From Thauera sp. 28 (GTDB taxonomy: Bacteria > Pseudomonadota > Gammaproteobacteria > Burkholderiales > Rhodocyclaceae), in the NCBI RefSeq assembly GCF_000310145.2, contig NZ_AMXA01000006.1, forward strand, positions 62,001 through 126,000: a DNA stretch of 64,000 nt. The letters run 5' to 3'. The notes under the pieces are model-generated. The model was not told where the DNA came from. It worked only from the letters and a program-made list of their open reading frames with translations, and did no database searches. Position 1 is the stretch's first letter. Every line of letters begins with the position of its first letter. Position numbers and translations under genes: made by a program. This document shows positions 46,851 through 59,600 of this stretch, piece after piece.

Positions 46851-46905
46851 GGGCGCACGAAGAGGATGAGCGCAGCGCGCAGCAGACGAAAGCTGAGCAT
46901 GCGAC

Positions 46906-48486
46906 TCATTGCAGCATCATGCCGCGGATGGTGAAGAACAGGATCGCAGCCATCAGACCCGAAGCTGGCACCGTGATGACCCAGGCCGCGGCGATGCGCA
47001 ACAGCTGCGAACGCTTGACCAGCTCCCGGCGATAGACCTTCTTGAGTCCCTTGCGCTCACCCTTGGAGAAATGGGCCGGATCCTGAGCGGCCTTCGAGCG
47101 CTCCTTGAGATCTGCCAGCATTGCGCCCTTCTCCTCGACCGATGCCTTCTCGAAACGCTGCACGAATGCTTCGATCGCTGCCAGGTCCCCCTCCGGATGG
47201 TGAGCCTTGATCTCGGCGAGCATGCGGTCGTAGTTGCTCTTGAGATACTCGCGCAGGAAGCCAACGCCGAACACGCCACCCACTGCGATATGCGTCGAAC
47301 TCACCGGCAGGCCGAACTGGCTGGCGATGATGACCGTGATCGTCGCCGCCATTGCAATGCAGTAGGCCCGCATCTGGTCGAGCTCGGTGATCTCGGAGCC
47401 GACGGTGCGGATGACCTTGGGCCCGAACAGCGCCAGACCAAGCGCGATCCCCAGCGCACCGACCATCATCACCCAGGTCGGAATGGCTGCTGCCTTGTGG
47501 AACTCACCACCCGAACTGACCACATCGACGATCGCAGCCAATGGCCCCACGGCATTGGCGACGTCGTTCGAGCCGTGGGCAAAGCTCAACAGCGCGGCTG
47601 CAAAAATGAGTGGCACCGTAAACAGCTTGTTGACGCTCTGCTTGGTGTTGGCGACGATGCCCTGCCGACCACGCAACACGTAACGCACCAGCAGGAACAC
47701 GGCGATACCCACCAACAGTCCGTAGATCACGGCCCCGGTGAAGCCAACCTTCCAGACCTTGTTCAACCCCTTGAGGATGAGATAGGTCGAGAACGTCCAG
47801 GCCATGAAGCCTACCAGCAGCGGCACCATGCGCCGCGCCGCCGCGGCCATGTCGGCCTGATAGGTGATGCTGCGCTTGATCAAGTAGAGGAAACCGGCGG
47901 CAAAGAGCGCGCCCAGCAGCGGCGACACTACCCAGCTTGCGGCGATGTTGCCCATCGTGCCCCAGGCCACGATGCCGGGCCCTGCGGCTGCCATGCCTGC
48001 GCCCAGCACCGCGCCGACGATGGAGTGAGTGGTCGACACCGGCGCCCCCACCGCGGTAGCGATATTGAGCCACATGGCACCCGCGAGCAGGGCTGCGAGC
48101 ATGATCCACACGAAGGTGTCCGAATCGGCGATCAGGTCGGGGTTGATGATACCGCCGCGGATGGTGCTCACCACCTCGCCACCGGCGATGAGTGCGCCCG
48201 CCGCCTCGAAGATTGCGGCAATGACAAGGGCGCCGGCGAGCGTGAGCGCCTTCGAGCCCACTGCCGGGCCGACGTTGTTGGCAACGTCGTTGGCGCCGAT
48301 GTTCATCGCCATGTAGCCGCCAATCATCGCCGCCACCACCAGCGTAAGGCTGCCTTCACCGCCTCCGCGCATGGCGGAATACAACATGACGCCGACGATG
48401 AACAGCACGCCCATGCCAAGGCGGAACACCTCACCCCGCCCTTGGTAAGCTGCCTTCTCGATATCGCTGATGTGCTTCAGGTCCAC
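46906..48486 (-). CDS. pitA: inorganic phosphate transporter, Pit family
   Basis: A 526-residue membrane protein with about 11 helices. The two duplicated Pit signatures are GANDVANNVGPAVGSKAL (near residue 63) and HGSNDVANAVGPLAAIV (near 305), the phosphate and cation-binding repeats. A charged cytoplasmic region (about 420-485) separates the last helices. The start codon is GTG with no strong ribosome-binding site, and a Met about 24 codons later is an alternative. Substrate is probably metal-phosphate. Confidence 0.9.
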   Translation of the reverse strand: MDLKHISDIEKAAYQGRGEVFRLGMGVLFIVGVMLYSAMRGGGEGSLTLVVAAMIGGYMAMNIGANDVANNVGPAVGSKALTLAGALVIAAIFEAAGALIAGGEVVSTIRGGIINPDLIADSDTFVWIMLAALLAGAMWLNIATAVGAPVSTTHSIVGAVLGAGMAAAGPGIVAWGTMGNIAASWVVSPLLGALFAAGFLYLIKRSITYQADMAAAARRMVPLLVGFMAWTFSTYLILKGLNKVWKVGFTGAVIYGLLVGIAVFLLVRYVLRGRQGIVANTKQSVNKLFTVPLIFAAALLSFAHGSNDVANAVGPLAAIVDVVSSGGEFHKAAAIPTWVMMVGALGIALGLALFGPKVIRTVGSEITELDQMRAYCIAMAATITVIIASQFGLPVSSTHIAVGGVFGVGFLREYLKSNYDRMLAEIKAHHPEGDLAAIEAFVQRFEKASVEEKGAMLADLKERSKAAQDPAHFSKGERKGLKKVYRRELVKRSQLLRIAAAWVITVPASGLMAAILFFTIRGMMLQ

Positions 48487-48612
48487 AACCGGACAACCCC
48501 GAATACTGTAAAGGCCGTATTGTTTCAGAAAATTTGCAGTGCCCCAATCGGAACTTCTGCTGGGACGATGAGCGCCCTGGCTCCACCACGGCGACCACGA
48601 GCCAAACCGCGC

Positions 48613-48981
48613 TCAGAGTTCGTCGTATTTCTTCGCGCTGCCGCGCGCACGCGCCACAGGATAGCGATCGGCATTGATCGCCATCTTGGCCCGCGCAGCA
48701 TCGGCTAGATCGATATCGAGCACGTCGGCCAACCTCACCAGGTAGAGCAGTACGTCGGCGAGTTCATGCGCCACCTCCGCGCGCACAGGAGCAGGCAGCG
48801 CGCTCGACTGCTCGGCGGTGAGCCACTGGAAGTGCTCGATCACCTCACCCGCCTCTCCCGCCAGCGCCATGGCGAGATTTTTTGGGGTGTGGAACGGCTC
48901 CCATTCACGGTCAGCGGCAAAACGGCGCAGGGCCTCGCGCAGCTCGAGCAGTGAGTCGGGCCGGACAGCTGTGTCGTCCAT
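48613..48981 (-). CDS. MazG-like nucleotide pyrophosphohydrolase
   Basis: A 122-residue all-helical protein with the MazG-type metal motif: EAGEVIEHFQW and, after about 25 residues, HELADVLLYLVRLADV. These glutamates and aspartate bind Mg for nucleoside-triphosphate hydrolysis in the family. Short single-domain forms may clean dNTP pools; exact substrate unknown. The start MDDTAVRPDS at 48981 lies 8 bases after rlmJ. Confidence 0.82.
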   Translation of the reverse strand: MDDTAVRPDSLLELREALRRFAADREWEPFHTPKNLAMALAGEAGEVIEHFQWLTAEQSSALPAPVRAEVAHELADVLLYLVRLADVLDIDLADAARAKMAINADRYPVARARGSAKKYDEL

Positions 48982-48988
48982 CTTCAAC

Positions 48989-49834
48989 TCACTCGATGTG
49001 GTGCTCGAGGTCGAATCCGGCACCTTCGTCCTGCCCAAGATGCTCGACCAACCAGGGCAGCGTCTTCTCCAGGCGTTCGGGCAGCAGCCACGGTGGATTC
49101 ACCACGTAGAGACCACTGCCGAACATGCCGAAACCATCACGGGCTGGACTGCGCACGGCCAACCGTACGTCAAGCCAGCTCTCCGCACCAAGCTCGGCCA
49201 AGCGCTCGGGCAGCATGCGCGCCTCGGTCCGCGAGAGCATGGGGTACCACACCGCAAAGGTGCCGGTCGGGAAGCGACGCAGTGCATCGCGCAGGGTATC
49301 GACCACCCGGCGGTAGTCGTCCTTGACCTCGTAGGGGGGATCGATCAGCACCACTGCCCGCCGCGATGGCGGCGGCAACAGCCCCTTGAGTGCGCCGAAT
49401 CCGTCTGCGCGACGCACCTGCACACGCTCCTGCTCACGATCGAAGGTACGCTGCAAGGACTCGAAATCGGCGGGATGAAGCTCGAACAGTCGCAGTCGAT
49501 CCTGTGCCCGCGCCTGGGTCATGGCGAGGGCCGGAGAGCCGGGATAGAACAGCAGGCGTCCATGCGGATTGAACTGCCCAACCGCGGCCACATAGGCGGC
49601 AAGCGGCGCGGGCAGGTCATCTCGCGCCCACAGTCGGCCGATGCCCTCGCCGAATTCTGCAGTCTTGCCCGCCTGCTCACTTTCAAGCGCGTAGCAACCT
49701 CCGCCGGCATGGGTGTCGATGTAGATCCAGGGCTTGTCCTTGCGGTTGTAGTAGGCGAGCAGTTCGAGCAGCACGGTGTGCTTGAGCACATCGGCATGAT
49801 TGCCCGCATGAAAGGCGTGACGATAACTGAGCAT
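48989..49834 (-). CDS. rlmJ: 23S rRNA (adenine(2030)-N6)-methyltransferase RlmJ
   Basis: A 281-residue Rossmann-fold methyltransferase. The N-terminal MLSYRHAFHAGNHADVLKH is a clear RlmJ signature; the catalytic motif is VLIDPPYE near residue 165, and the C-terminus has FGMFGSGLYVVNPPW. It methylates A2030 of 23S rRNA using S-adenosylmethionine. It is followed by the MazG-like gene 8 bases later. Confidence 0.93.
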   Translation of the reverse strand: MLSYRHAFHAGNHADVLKHTVLLELLAYYNRKDKPWIYIDTHAGGGCYALESEQAGKTAEFGEGIGRLWARDDLPAPLAAYVAAVGQFNPHGRLLFYPGSPALAMTQARAQDRLRLFELHPADFESLQRTFDREQERVQVRRADGFGALKGLLPPPSRRAVVLIDPPYEVKDDYRRVVDTLRDALRRFPTGTFAVWYPMLSRTEARMLPERLAELGAESWLDVRLAVRSPARDGFGMFGSGLYVVNPPWLLPERLEKTLPWLVEHLGQDEGAGFDLEHHIE

Positions 49835-49926
49835 GAAGGTCTTCCGTTTGCGGCACGCATCCTAGCACCCCCCGCAGAACGGACAAAATCCTCGCTGGAT
49901 CAGCAACATCGAGCAGATAAGGAGGT

Positions 49927-49954
49927 TTGCATGCTGCAGTGCCCTTGCTATGAT
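49927..49954 (+). promoter_or_regulatory. candidate promoter for the gamma-carbonic anhydrase-like gene
   Basis: TTGCAT (49927-49932) and TATGAT (49949-49954) are spaced by 16 bases, and TGC precedes TATGAT as an extended -10. The start of transcription would lie about 50 bases before the ATG at 50010. Confidence 0.35.
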
Positions 49955-50009
49955 GCGCCCCCCGACAGCCGTGATCACCCGGCTGGAGACATACATAGCG
50001 AGAACAAGC

Positions 50010-50564
50010 ATGAGCATCTATGCCCTGGGCGATCGCAAGCCGCGTTTCGGAGCCGGCAGCTGGATCGCCCACAATGCCACGGTGATCGGCGCCGTGACCG
50101 CGGGCCGCAACGTCAACATCTGGTACAACGTCGTACTGCGCGGTGACAACGACCCGATCACCATCGGCGACGACACCAACATCCAGGACGGCTCGGTACT
50201 GCACAACGACGAGGGCGTACCGCTCACCATCGGCAGCGGCGTCACCGTTGGCCACATGGCGATGCTGCACGGCTGCACCATCGGCGACGGCAGCCTGATC
50301 GGCATCAACGCCGTCATCCTCAACAAGGCGGTGATCGGGCGCAATTGCATCATCGGTGCCAATGCACTCATCCCCGAAGGCAAGGTCATTCCCGACCGCT
50401 CGCTCGTCGTCGGCTCACCCGGACGCGTGATCCGTACCCTGACCGACGCCGAAGTCGAGCATCTCGCCTGGAACGCCCAGCACTATGTCGATAACGCGCG
50501 TCTGTACGGACAAGCGCTGTGCGCGATCGACCCGGCCAGCGTGATTGCCCCGGCAACGCCCTGA
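50010..50564 (+). CDS. gamma-carbonic anhydrase-like hexapeptide-repeat protein
   Basis: A 184-residue left-handed beta-helix protein with hexapeptide repeats (WIAHNATVIGAV, NIWYNVVLRGDNDPITIGD). Three histidines in SVLHNDEG and VGHMAMLHGC match the zinc ligands of the gamma-CA (YrdA/CaiE-like) family. The C-terminal helix follows VVGSPGRVIRTL. Whether it hydrates CO2 is not certain; many homologs show no activity. The start MSIYALGDRKP at 50010 fits the family. Confidence 0.86.
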   Translation: MSIYALGDRKPRFGAGSWIAHNATVIGAVTAGRNVNIWYNVVLRGDNDPITIGDDTNIQDGSVLHNDEGVPLTIGSGVTVGHMAMLHGCTIGDGSLIGINAVILNKAVIGRNCIIGANALIPEGKVIPDRSLVVGSPGRVIRTLTDAEVEHLAWNAQHYVDNARLYGQALCAIDPASVIAPATP

Positions 50565-50667
50565 AACGTCCTGGGGGCTGCAGGCTGCAGCGCAGCCTGA
50601 CAGAATGCGTGCAACCGGCCGGCATCGTGCACGCCGGACTGACAATGCATCAGAAGGAGATTGCCTC

Positions 50668-51459
50668 ATGCGCCCCAGCCCCCTCTCCCCCAGCGGGCAC
50701 ATTGCCGCCCCTGCCCGCCCCGTAGCCGTTCGGCCTGCCAGCCTGCCCGAACTCGCACGCCTCGCTCTCGGCGGCCTGCTCGCAGCCACCCTGACGCTGG
50801 CAGGCACAGCAGCCCTCGCAAGTGAAGCGGACGGCGCAGGGCGCGCGCAGATCATCGAATTCTCGGCTGAGGCCAGCCAGCCCGCGGCCAACGACCTTGC
50901 GGTGGCAGTGCTGTACGCCGAGCACCACGGCCCAAACCCCGGCGCGGTGGCACGCGAGGTCAATCGCCACATTGCCGCGGCCCTGCAGACCGCCAGCGCC
51001 CATGCCGACGTCACCAGCAAGTCGGGCAACGTGTCGACCTGGCCGGTCTACGCAAAGGACGGACAAGGCCGTATCGAGTCGTGGCGGATGCGCTCGGAGA
51101 TCCATCTCGAGAGCCGTAATCTGGGGGCGATGTCAGAACTCGTCGGCACCCTTCAGGGCAGTCTTGCGCTCTCGCAGCTGAGCATGCAGCCCGCACCGGA
51201 CACCCGCATGGCCGCGGTCGACGAGGCCACGGTGGCAGCCCTGCGTGCCTTCGAGCGCCGCGCCGCACTGATCGCCAACAGCTTTGGCAAGCGCTACCGG
51301 ATTGCAAGCCTGTCGATCGGCGACAGCGGCCACTACCCTCCGGTGATGCCACGCATGCGCGCCGCCGCGATGCTCGCCGACGCCGCGCCAGCACCGATGG
51401 AGGGCGGCGAGAGCCTCGTCTCGATCAACGTGAACGGAAAGATCGAGCTCCTCGACTGA
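50668..51459 (+). CDS. SIMPL (DUF541) domain exported protein
   Basis: A 263-residue protein with a signal region (hydrophobic core LALGGLLAATLTLAGTAALA at about residues 32-51). It is followed by a SIMPL-like domain: IIEFSAEASQPAANDLAVAV, WRMRSEIHLESRNLGAMSELVG and GKRYRIASLSIGDSG. The N-terminal 30 residues before the core are long and Pro-rich. AAGGAG lies 8 bases before the ATG. Function is unknown; the protein is predicted periplasmic. Confidence 0.78.
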   Translation: MRPSPLSPSGHIAAPARPVAVRPASLPELARLALGGLLAATLTLAGTAALASEADGAGRAQIIEFSAEASQPAANDLAVAVLYAEHHGPNPGAVAREVNRHIAAALQTASAHADVTSKSGNVSTWPVYAKDGQGRIESWRMRSEIHLESRNLGAMSELVGTLQGSLALSQLSMQPAPDTRMAAVDEATVAALRAFERRAALIANSFGKRYRIASLSIGDSGHYPPVMPRMRAAAMLADAAPAPMEGGESLVSINVNGKIELLD

Positions 51460-51514
51460 CGCATTCCGTGAACTGGGCTGGACCCGGTGCAAGGCTGTGG
51501 CGTATCTTTGCGCC

Positions 51515-52117
51515 ATGCACGCCACCTTGTCCCGCCCTGCATCGCGCCTGCGCGCTGCGACGCTAGCCGTCATGACCGTTGTCGCAGCCGCACTTGCAGG
51601 CTGCGGCACGGCCACCAAGCCGCCGCCCGCAGCCCAGGCTCCACAGCGGCCCAGCGTACCCGACGCACGCTTCTTCACGCTCGCTGACGACGAACAGGCG
51701 CGCGAAATGGTCCTGTTCGCCCTTGGCCTGCTCGACACCGGCTACCAGTTCGGCGGACGCAATCCGGAAGCCGGTCTGGATTGCAGCGGCATGGTCGCCT
51801 ACATCGTCGAGAACATCAGCGGCCATCGCCTGCCCCACAACGCGGCGCAGATCGCCGACAGCACCCGCCCCATCGCACTCGGTCAATTGCAGCCGGGCGA
51901 CCTTGTTTTCTTCAACACCATGCAGCGCCGCCATTCGCACATGGGCGTCTACATCGGTGACGGGCGCTTCATCCATGCCCCCTCAAGCCGGGGCCGGGTA
52001 CGGGTGGACAGAATGGACAACCGCTACTTCGCCGCGCGGGTGGACGGTGCGCGCACACTCGTCTCAGGGCCCGACCGCCTCGCCCGCAGCGACGCGCCGG
52101 CTTGCGCTGTGACCGGC
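51515..52117 (+). CDS. NlpC/P60 family lipoprotein (C40 peptidase)
   Basis: A 202-residue (counting to the stop at 52123, see end) cell-wall hydrolase-like lipoprotein. A lipobox ALAGC ends the signal peptide with Cys30. The catalytic cysteine is C90 in GLDCSGM, the histidine H142 in RHSHMGVYIGDG, and a second histidine H154 in FIHAPSS. Members cut peptidoglycan stem peptides in the periplasm. The start at 51515 is an ATG; a GTG at 51497 is also in frame. Confidence 0.88.
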
Positions 52118-52147
52118 TGCTGACGCACACCCGCTACACCGGGCGCA

Positions 52148-52420
52148 TCAGCGCCGCGGCGTGTGCACGTAGATTTCGCCGGGCTTGGTCAGACCGAGTT
52201 CGAAGCGCGCACGCTCCTCGATCGCCTCGTTGCCCGACTTCAGGTCATTGACCTCGGCCTCGAGGCTGGCATTTCGCTGCTCGAGGCGCAGATTCTCCTC
52301 GCGCTGCGCTTGCAGCTGGCGATCGGTCTCCCAGACCTGCAGCCACCCTCCTTTGCCCAGCCACAGCGGATACTGAAGCAGGACCACGAGTGCGATCAGG
52401 ATCAGGATCGGCCAGCGCAT
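52148..52420 (-). CDS. ftsB: cell division protein FtsB
   Basis: A 90-residue bitopic protein: membrane helix at residues 4-17 (PILILIALVVLLQY), then a coiled coil (QAQREENLRLEQRNASLEAE) and the conserved ERARFELGLTKPGEIYV. It joins FtsL and FtsQ at the septum. It lies downstream of eno but beyond the eno terminator. Confidence 0.93.
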   Translation of the reverse strand: MRWPILILIALVVLLQYPLWLGKGGWLQVWETDRQLQAQREENLRLEQRNASLEAEVNDLKSGNEAIEERARFELGLTKPGEIYVHTPRR

Positions 52421-52561
52421 CGGTAAAGGAGTCGGTAGGTCGGGAAGGAACGCACGATGGGCTGCGAGAACGGGGGCCGGAACGAATACCGGGATGGATG
52501 CAACATCGGGCGCATCGCGGCCGCTGCCGCAGGATGCGGGCGGCCGCGGCTGGCGCGCATG

Positions 52562-52587
52562 AAAAAGCCGGCGGACTCGCCGCCGGC
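52562..52587 (-). terminator. intrinsic terminator of eno
   Basis: GCCGGCGG, a 5-base loop, CCGCCGGC, then five T's on the minus strand: an 8-bp perfect GC stem 17 bases after the eno stop. The rest of the 183-base eno-ftsB gap has no gene. Confidence 0.88.
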
Positions 52588-52603
52588 ATCGTCAGCCACC
52601 TGC

Positions 52604-53941
<1,338 letters not shown>

Positions 53942-53970
53942 TCACGGGCTGAACATGCTGCCGCGCAAAC

Positions 53971-53987
53971 GGTGCCTCGTGGGCACC
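53971..53987 (-). terminator. hairpin between kdsA and eno
   Basis: GGTGCC and GGCACC form a 6-bp perfect stem with a 5-base loop, 56 bases past the kdsA stop; only three T's follow. Possibly a weak terminator or processing site. Confidence 0.3.
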
Positions 53988-54043
53988 ACCGCGCGATAGC
54001 CCGCATCAGCAAGTGCGATACCGCACGCCCTCCAGACCTGTTC

Positions 54044-54883
54044 TCAAAGAGCGGTTTCCAGGAAACCCTGGCGCTTGACCAGGGAATCGATGTCCTTCAG
54101 CACGCTGAGCAGTGCCTTCATCTTCGGCAGCGGCCACGCGTTGGGGCCATCGGACAAGGCCTTGGCCGGGTCCGGATGGGTCTCCATGAAAAGACCCGCC
54201 ACGCCCACCGCCACTGCGGCGCGCGCGAGCACCGGCACGAACTCGCGCTGGCCACCGGAAGCCGTTCCCTGCCCGCCGGGCAGTTGCACCGAGTGGGTGG
54301 CGTCGAACACGACCGGGCAGCCGGTGTCGCGCATGATGGCCAGCGAGCGCATGTCGGAGACCAGGTTGTTGTAACCGAAGGAGGCGCCGCGCTCGCACAC
54401 CATGATGGTGTCTGCACCGCCATTGGCCTCGCGCGCCTTGTCGGCGACGTTCTTCATGTCGCCCGGGGCGAGAAACTGGCCCTTCTTGATATTCACCGGC
54501 TTGCCGCTGGCAGCCACGGCGTGGATGAAATCGGTCTGGCGGCACAGGAAGGCTGGCGTCTGCAGGACGTCGACCACCGATGCAACGACCGGAATCTCCT
54601 CGATCGTGTGCACGTCGGTCAACACCGGCAGGCCGAGCTGCTTCTTGACCGCTTCGAGCATCTTCAGGCCGGCGTCCATGCCGTGGCCGCGGAAGCTCTT
54701 GCCCGAGCTGCGGTTGGCCTTGTCGTAGGACGCCTTGAAGATGTAGGGAATGCCCAACTCGCCACAGATCTCCTTCATATGGCCGGCGATGTCCAGGCAC
54801 ATCTGCTCGGACTCGGCCACGCAGGGGCCGGAGATCAGGAACACCGGCTTGTCGAGCCCGACTTCGAAACCGCAGAGGTTCAT
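54044..54883 (-). CDS. kdsA: 2-dehydro-3-deoxyphosphooctonate aldolase (KDO-8-P synthase)
   Basis: A 279-residue TIM-barrel enzyme joining arabinose 5-phosphate and phosphoenolpyruvate for lipopolysaccharide KDO. Motifs are [40 protein letters not shown] and [13 protein letters not shown]. The start [10 protein letters not shown] at 54883 has AAGGAG 7 bases upstream, inside the pyrG stop (TGAAGGAG). An open frame runs further upstream through pyrG antiframe and is not used. Confidence 0.96.
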   Translation of the reverse strand: MNLCGFEVGLDKPVFLISGPCVAESEQMCLDIAGHMKEICGELGIPYIFKASYDKANRSSGKSFRGHGMDAGLKMLEAVKKQLGLPVLTDVHTIEEIPVVASVVDVLQTPAFLCRQTDFIHAVAASGKPVNIKKGQFLAPGDMKNVADKAREANGGADTIMVCERGASFGYNNLVSDMRSLAIMRDTGCPVVFDATHSVQLPGGQGTASGGQREFVPVLARAAVAVGVAGLFMETHPDPAKALSDGPNAWPLPKMKALLSVLKDIDSLVKRQGFLETAL

Positions 54884-54894
54884 GCTTCGCTCCT

Positions 54895-56587
<1,693 letters not shown>

Positions 56588-56659
56588 CAGGCGGCGCACT
56601 CGACAGGGGACAATCGCACGAAGCACTGCTTGCAGGTCGGGGCGTGCAGCAGCACCGCG

Positions 56660-56685
56660 CCACCGGCCGCATGCGCGGCCGGTGG
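56660..56685 (-). terminator. GC-rich hairpin downstream of the glutamate dehydrogenase gene
   Basis: CCACCGGCCGC, ATGC, GCGGCCGGTGG: a perfect 11-bp stem lying 7 bases after the stop of the gene. No T-run follows, so a non-canonical terminator or 3'-end protector is likely. Confidence 0.45.
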
Positions 56686-56692
56686 CCTCCGA

Positions 56693-59600
56693 TCAGCTCA
56701 TGCCACGCAACTCGCGCAGCAACACCGACAACATGGCCATGTCGATGCTGGGTGCGGCGTGCACCTCGGCGACCAGGTGGCGGTAGCGCTCGAGCGGGAT
56801 TGCGTTCTTGGCCTGCCAGGCGGCGATGATCGTGGCAACCTCCTGCTCATCGGGGGCGAGCCGCAGCGCGTCGCTGGCCAGCGCACGCGCGAGCGCGGAA
56901 AGATCACCGCGCAAGGCCCCGCGCGCCAGGGTCTGCCAGCGTGTATCGGCATTGAGGGCCGAGATCTGCCCCCCCAGCCAGTGCAGATCCAGCGCTCCAC
57001 CCAGGCCGAAATACACCCGCGCCACCACCGCCTCCTCGCGTCCACTCTCGACCGCGACCTCGACCAGGTCCAGTGCCGAGTAGAGTTCGTCGAGCGCAGC
57101 GACACGGCAGGCGAGATCCATGGGAACGCCCTGCTCCTGCTTGCGCTCGATCGACGCCTCCAGCTCGCTGCGGTAGGCGCTGCCGACGTAGCCGGCCAGC
57201 CCGCCGGCGAGCGTCGCCACGCCCGGCGAGAAGTGCGCCAGCGTCGCCTGCAGATCGACCAGCCACTGGCGATGGCGCAGGAACCAGAGCGTGCCGCGCT
57301 GAACCAGGCGCTCGGACTCGTTGATCAGCTCGATCTGCACCGTGTTGGGGATGCGATTGTCCAGCGCCTCTATATCGCTCCACAGCGTGACCAGGCCGAA
57401 CACCTCCCGCGTCGCCATGTAGGCACGCACGATGTCGGGCGCGCAAGCGCCCAGCTCGGCCTTGAGCCGGCTGACGAAGGTCGGTCCGACACGATTGATC
57501 ATGCTGTTGACGACGTGCGTCGAGATGATCTCGCGCCGCAGCGGGTGGGCCTGGATCTGCGCACCGAAGCGCTCACGCAGCGGCACGGGGAAGTAGCGTT
57601 CGAGCGCGGTACGGATGTACGGATCCTCGGGCACGTCGGAGGCGAGCACCTCGTCGTAGAGCTCGATCTTGCTGTAAGCCAGCAGCACCGCCAGCTCGGG
57701 CGTGACCAGGCCGATGCGGTTGGCCTTGCGCTCCTGCAGCGCCTCATCCATGGGCAGGAACTCGAGCTTGCGGTTGAGCCTGCCGGCGTGGCTCAGGCGG
57801 CGCATGAAGTCCGCCTGTTCGTCGACCAGCGCCGCGCCACGGCTGCGCGTCACCGACAGGATCTGTGTCTGCGCGTAGTTGTCGCGCAGCACCAGCGCGG
57901 CGACCTCTTCGGTCATGTCGGCGAGCAACTGGTTACGCTGCTTGAGGGTGAGTTCGCCCTCGGCAACCACGCCGCCGAGCAGGATCTTGATATTGACCTC
58001 GTGATCGGAGCAATCCACCCCGCCCGAGTTGTCGATGGCGTCGGTATTGACCCGCCCGCCACCGAGGGCGAACTCGATGCGGCCGAGCTGGGTCGCCCCC
58101 AGGTTACCGCCCTCACCGAAGACCTTGACGCGCAGATCGCCCCCGTTGACGCGTACCGCATCGTTGGCGCGGTCGCCGACCGACGCATCGGACTCGCTGG
58201 CAGCCTTGATGTAGGTGCCAATCCCGCCGTTGTAGAGCAGGTCGAGCGGTGCGCAGAGGATGGCGCGGATGAGCTCGGTCGGGGTCAGGCTCTCGGCCTG
58301 CACGTCGAGCGCCGTGCGCATCTGCTCGGTGAGGCGGATCGACTTCGCGCTGCGCGGCCAGACACCGCCACCGGCCGAGATCAACGCCCTGTCGTAGTCG
58401 TCCCAGCTCGAGCGTGGCAGCGCAAACAGGCGTGCGCGCTCCTGCCAGCCCTGCGCGGGGTCGGGATCGGGGTCGATGAAGATGTGGCGATGATCGAAGG
58501 CGGCGACCAGGCGGATCTGCCGGGACAGCAGCATGCCGTTGCCGAACACGTCGCCCGACATGTCGCCGATGCCGGCCACCGTGAACGGCTCCTCCTGGAT
58601 GTTCCGCCCCATCTCGCGGAAGTGGCGCTTGACAGCCTCCCAGGCGCCGCGCGCGGTGATGCCCATCTTCTTGTGGTCGTAACCCACCGAGCCGCCGGAA
58701 GCGAAGGCATCGCCCAACCAGAAGCCGTATTCGGCCGCAACCTCGTTGGCGTAGTCGGAAAACGTGGCCGTACCCTTGTCGGCCGCGACCACCAGGTAAG
58801 GGTCATCCTCATCGTGGCGCACCACCTCGGCCGGCGGTACGACCTGGCCCTGCACCAGGTTGTCGGTGACATCGAGCAGCCCGCGCAGGAAGTTGCGGTA
58901 GCAGGCCACCCCCTCGGCCACCAGCGCCTCCCGCCCACCCTCGGCCGGCGGGCACTTGACCACGAAGCCACCCTTGGACCCCACTGGCACGATCACCGCG
59001 TTCTTGACGATCTGCGCCTTGACCAAACCGAGGATCTCGGTGCGGAAGTCCTCCATGCGGTCCGACCAGCGCAGGCCGCCGCGCGCCACCTTGCCGCCAC
59101 GCAGGTGCACGCCCTCGAAGCGGGGCGCGTACACGAAGATCTCGAACATCGGCAACGGCTGCGGCAGGTTGGGAATCCTGGCCGGCAACAGCTTGAACGC
59201 GGTGTAGGACTTGGGCTGCCCATCCGTGCCGCGCTGGAACCAGTTCGTGCGCAGCGTGGCCAGGATCATCGCCAGAAACTGACGCAGGATACGGTCCTCA
59301 TCGAGGTTGGCGACACTGGCCAGGCCGGTCTCGATGGCGGCGACCTGCGCAGCGCAGCGCTCATCCCGGTCAGCTGTCGCGACCGGGTCGAAGCGCATGC
59401 GGAACAACTCGAACAGGGCGCGTGCAAGTTGCGGATAGGCGGCAAGCGTCTGCTCCATGTAAGCGAGACTGAAAGTGAATGCGGCCTGTCGCATGTACTT
59501 GGCGTAGGCCCTCAGCACGGCAACTTCACGCCACGACAGCCCGGCGAGCAGGACAAGGCGATTGAAGTCGTCGTTCTCGACCTCTCCCCGCCAGACGCGC

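Noticed and set aside
49931-50146. 71-codon frame beginning ATG with a perfect AAGGAGG, overlapping the gamma-carbonic anhydrase-like gene
   Set aside because: The likely promoter lies over its start, it is out of frame with the conserved gene, and its sequence is low-complexity. A leader peptide is not excluded.
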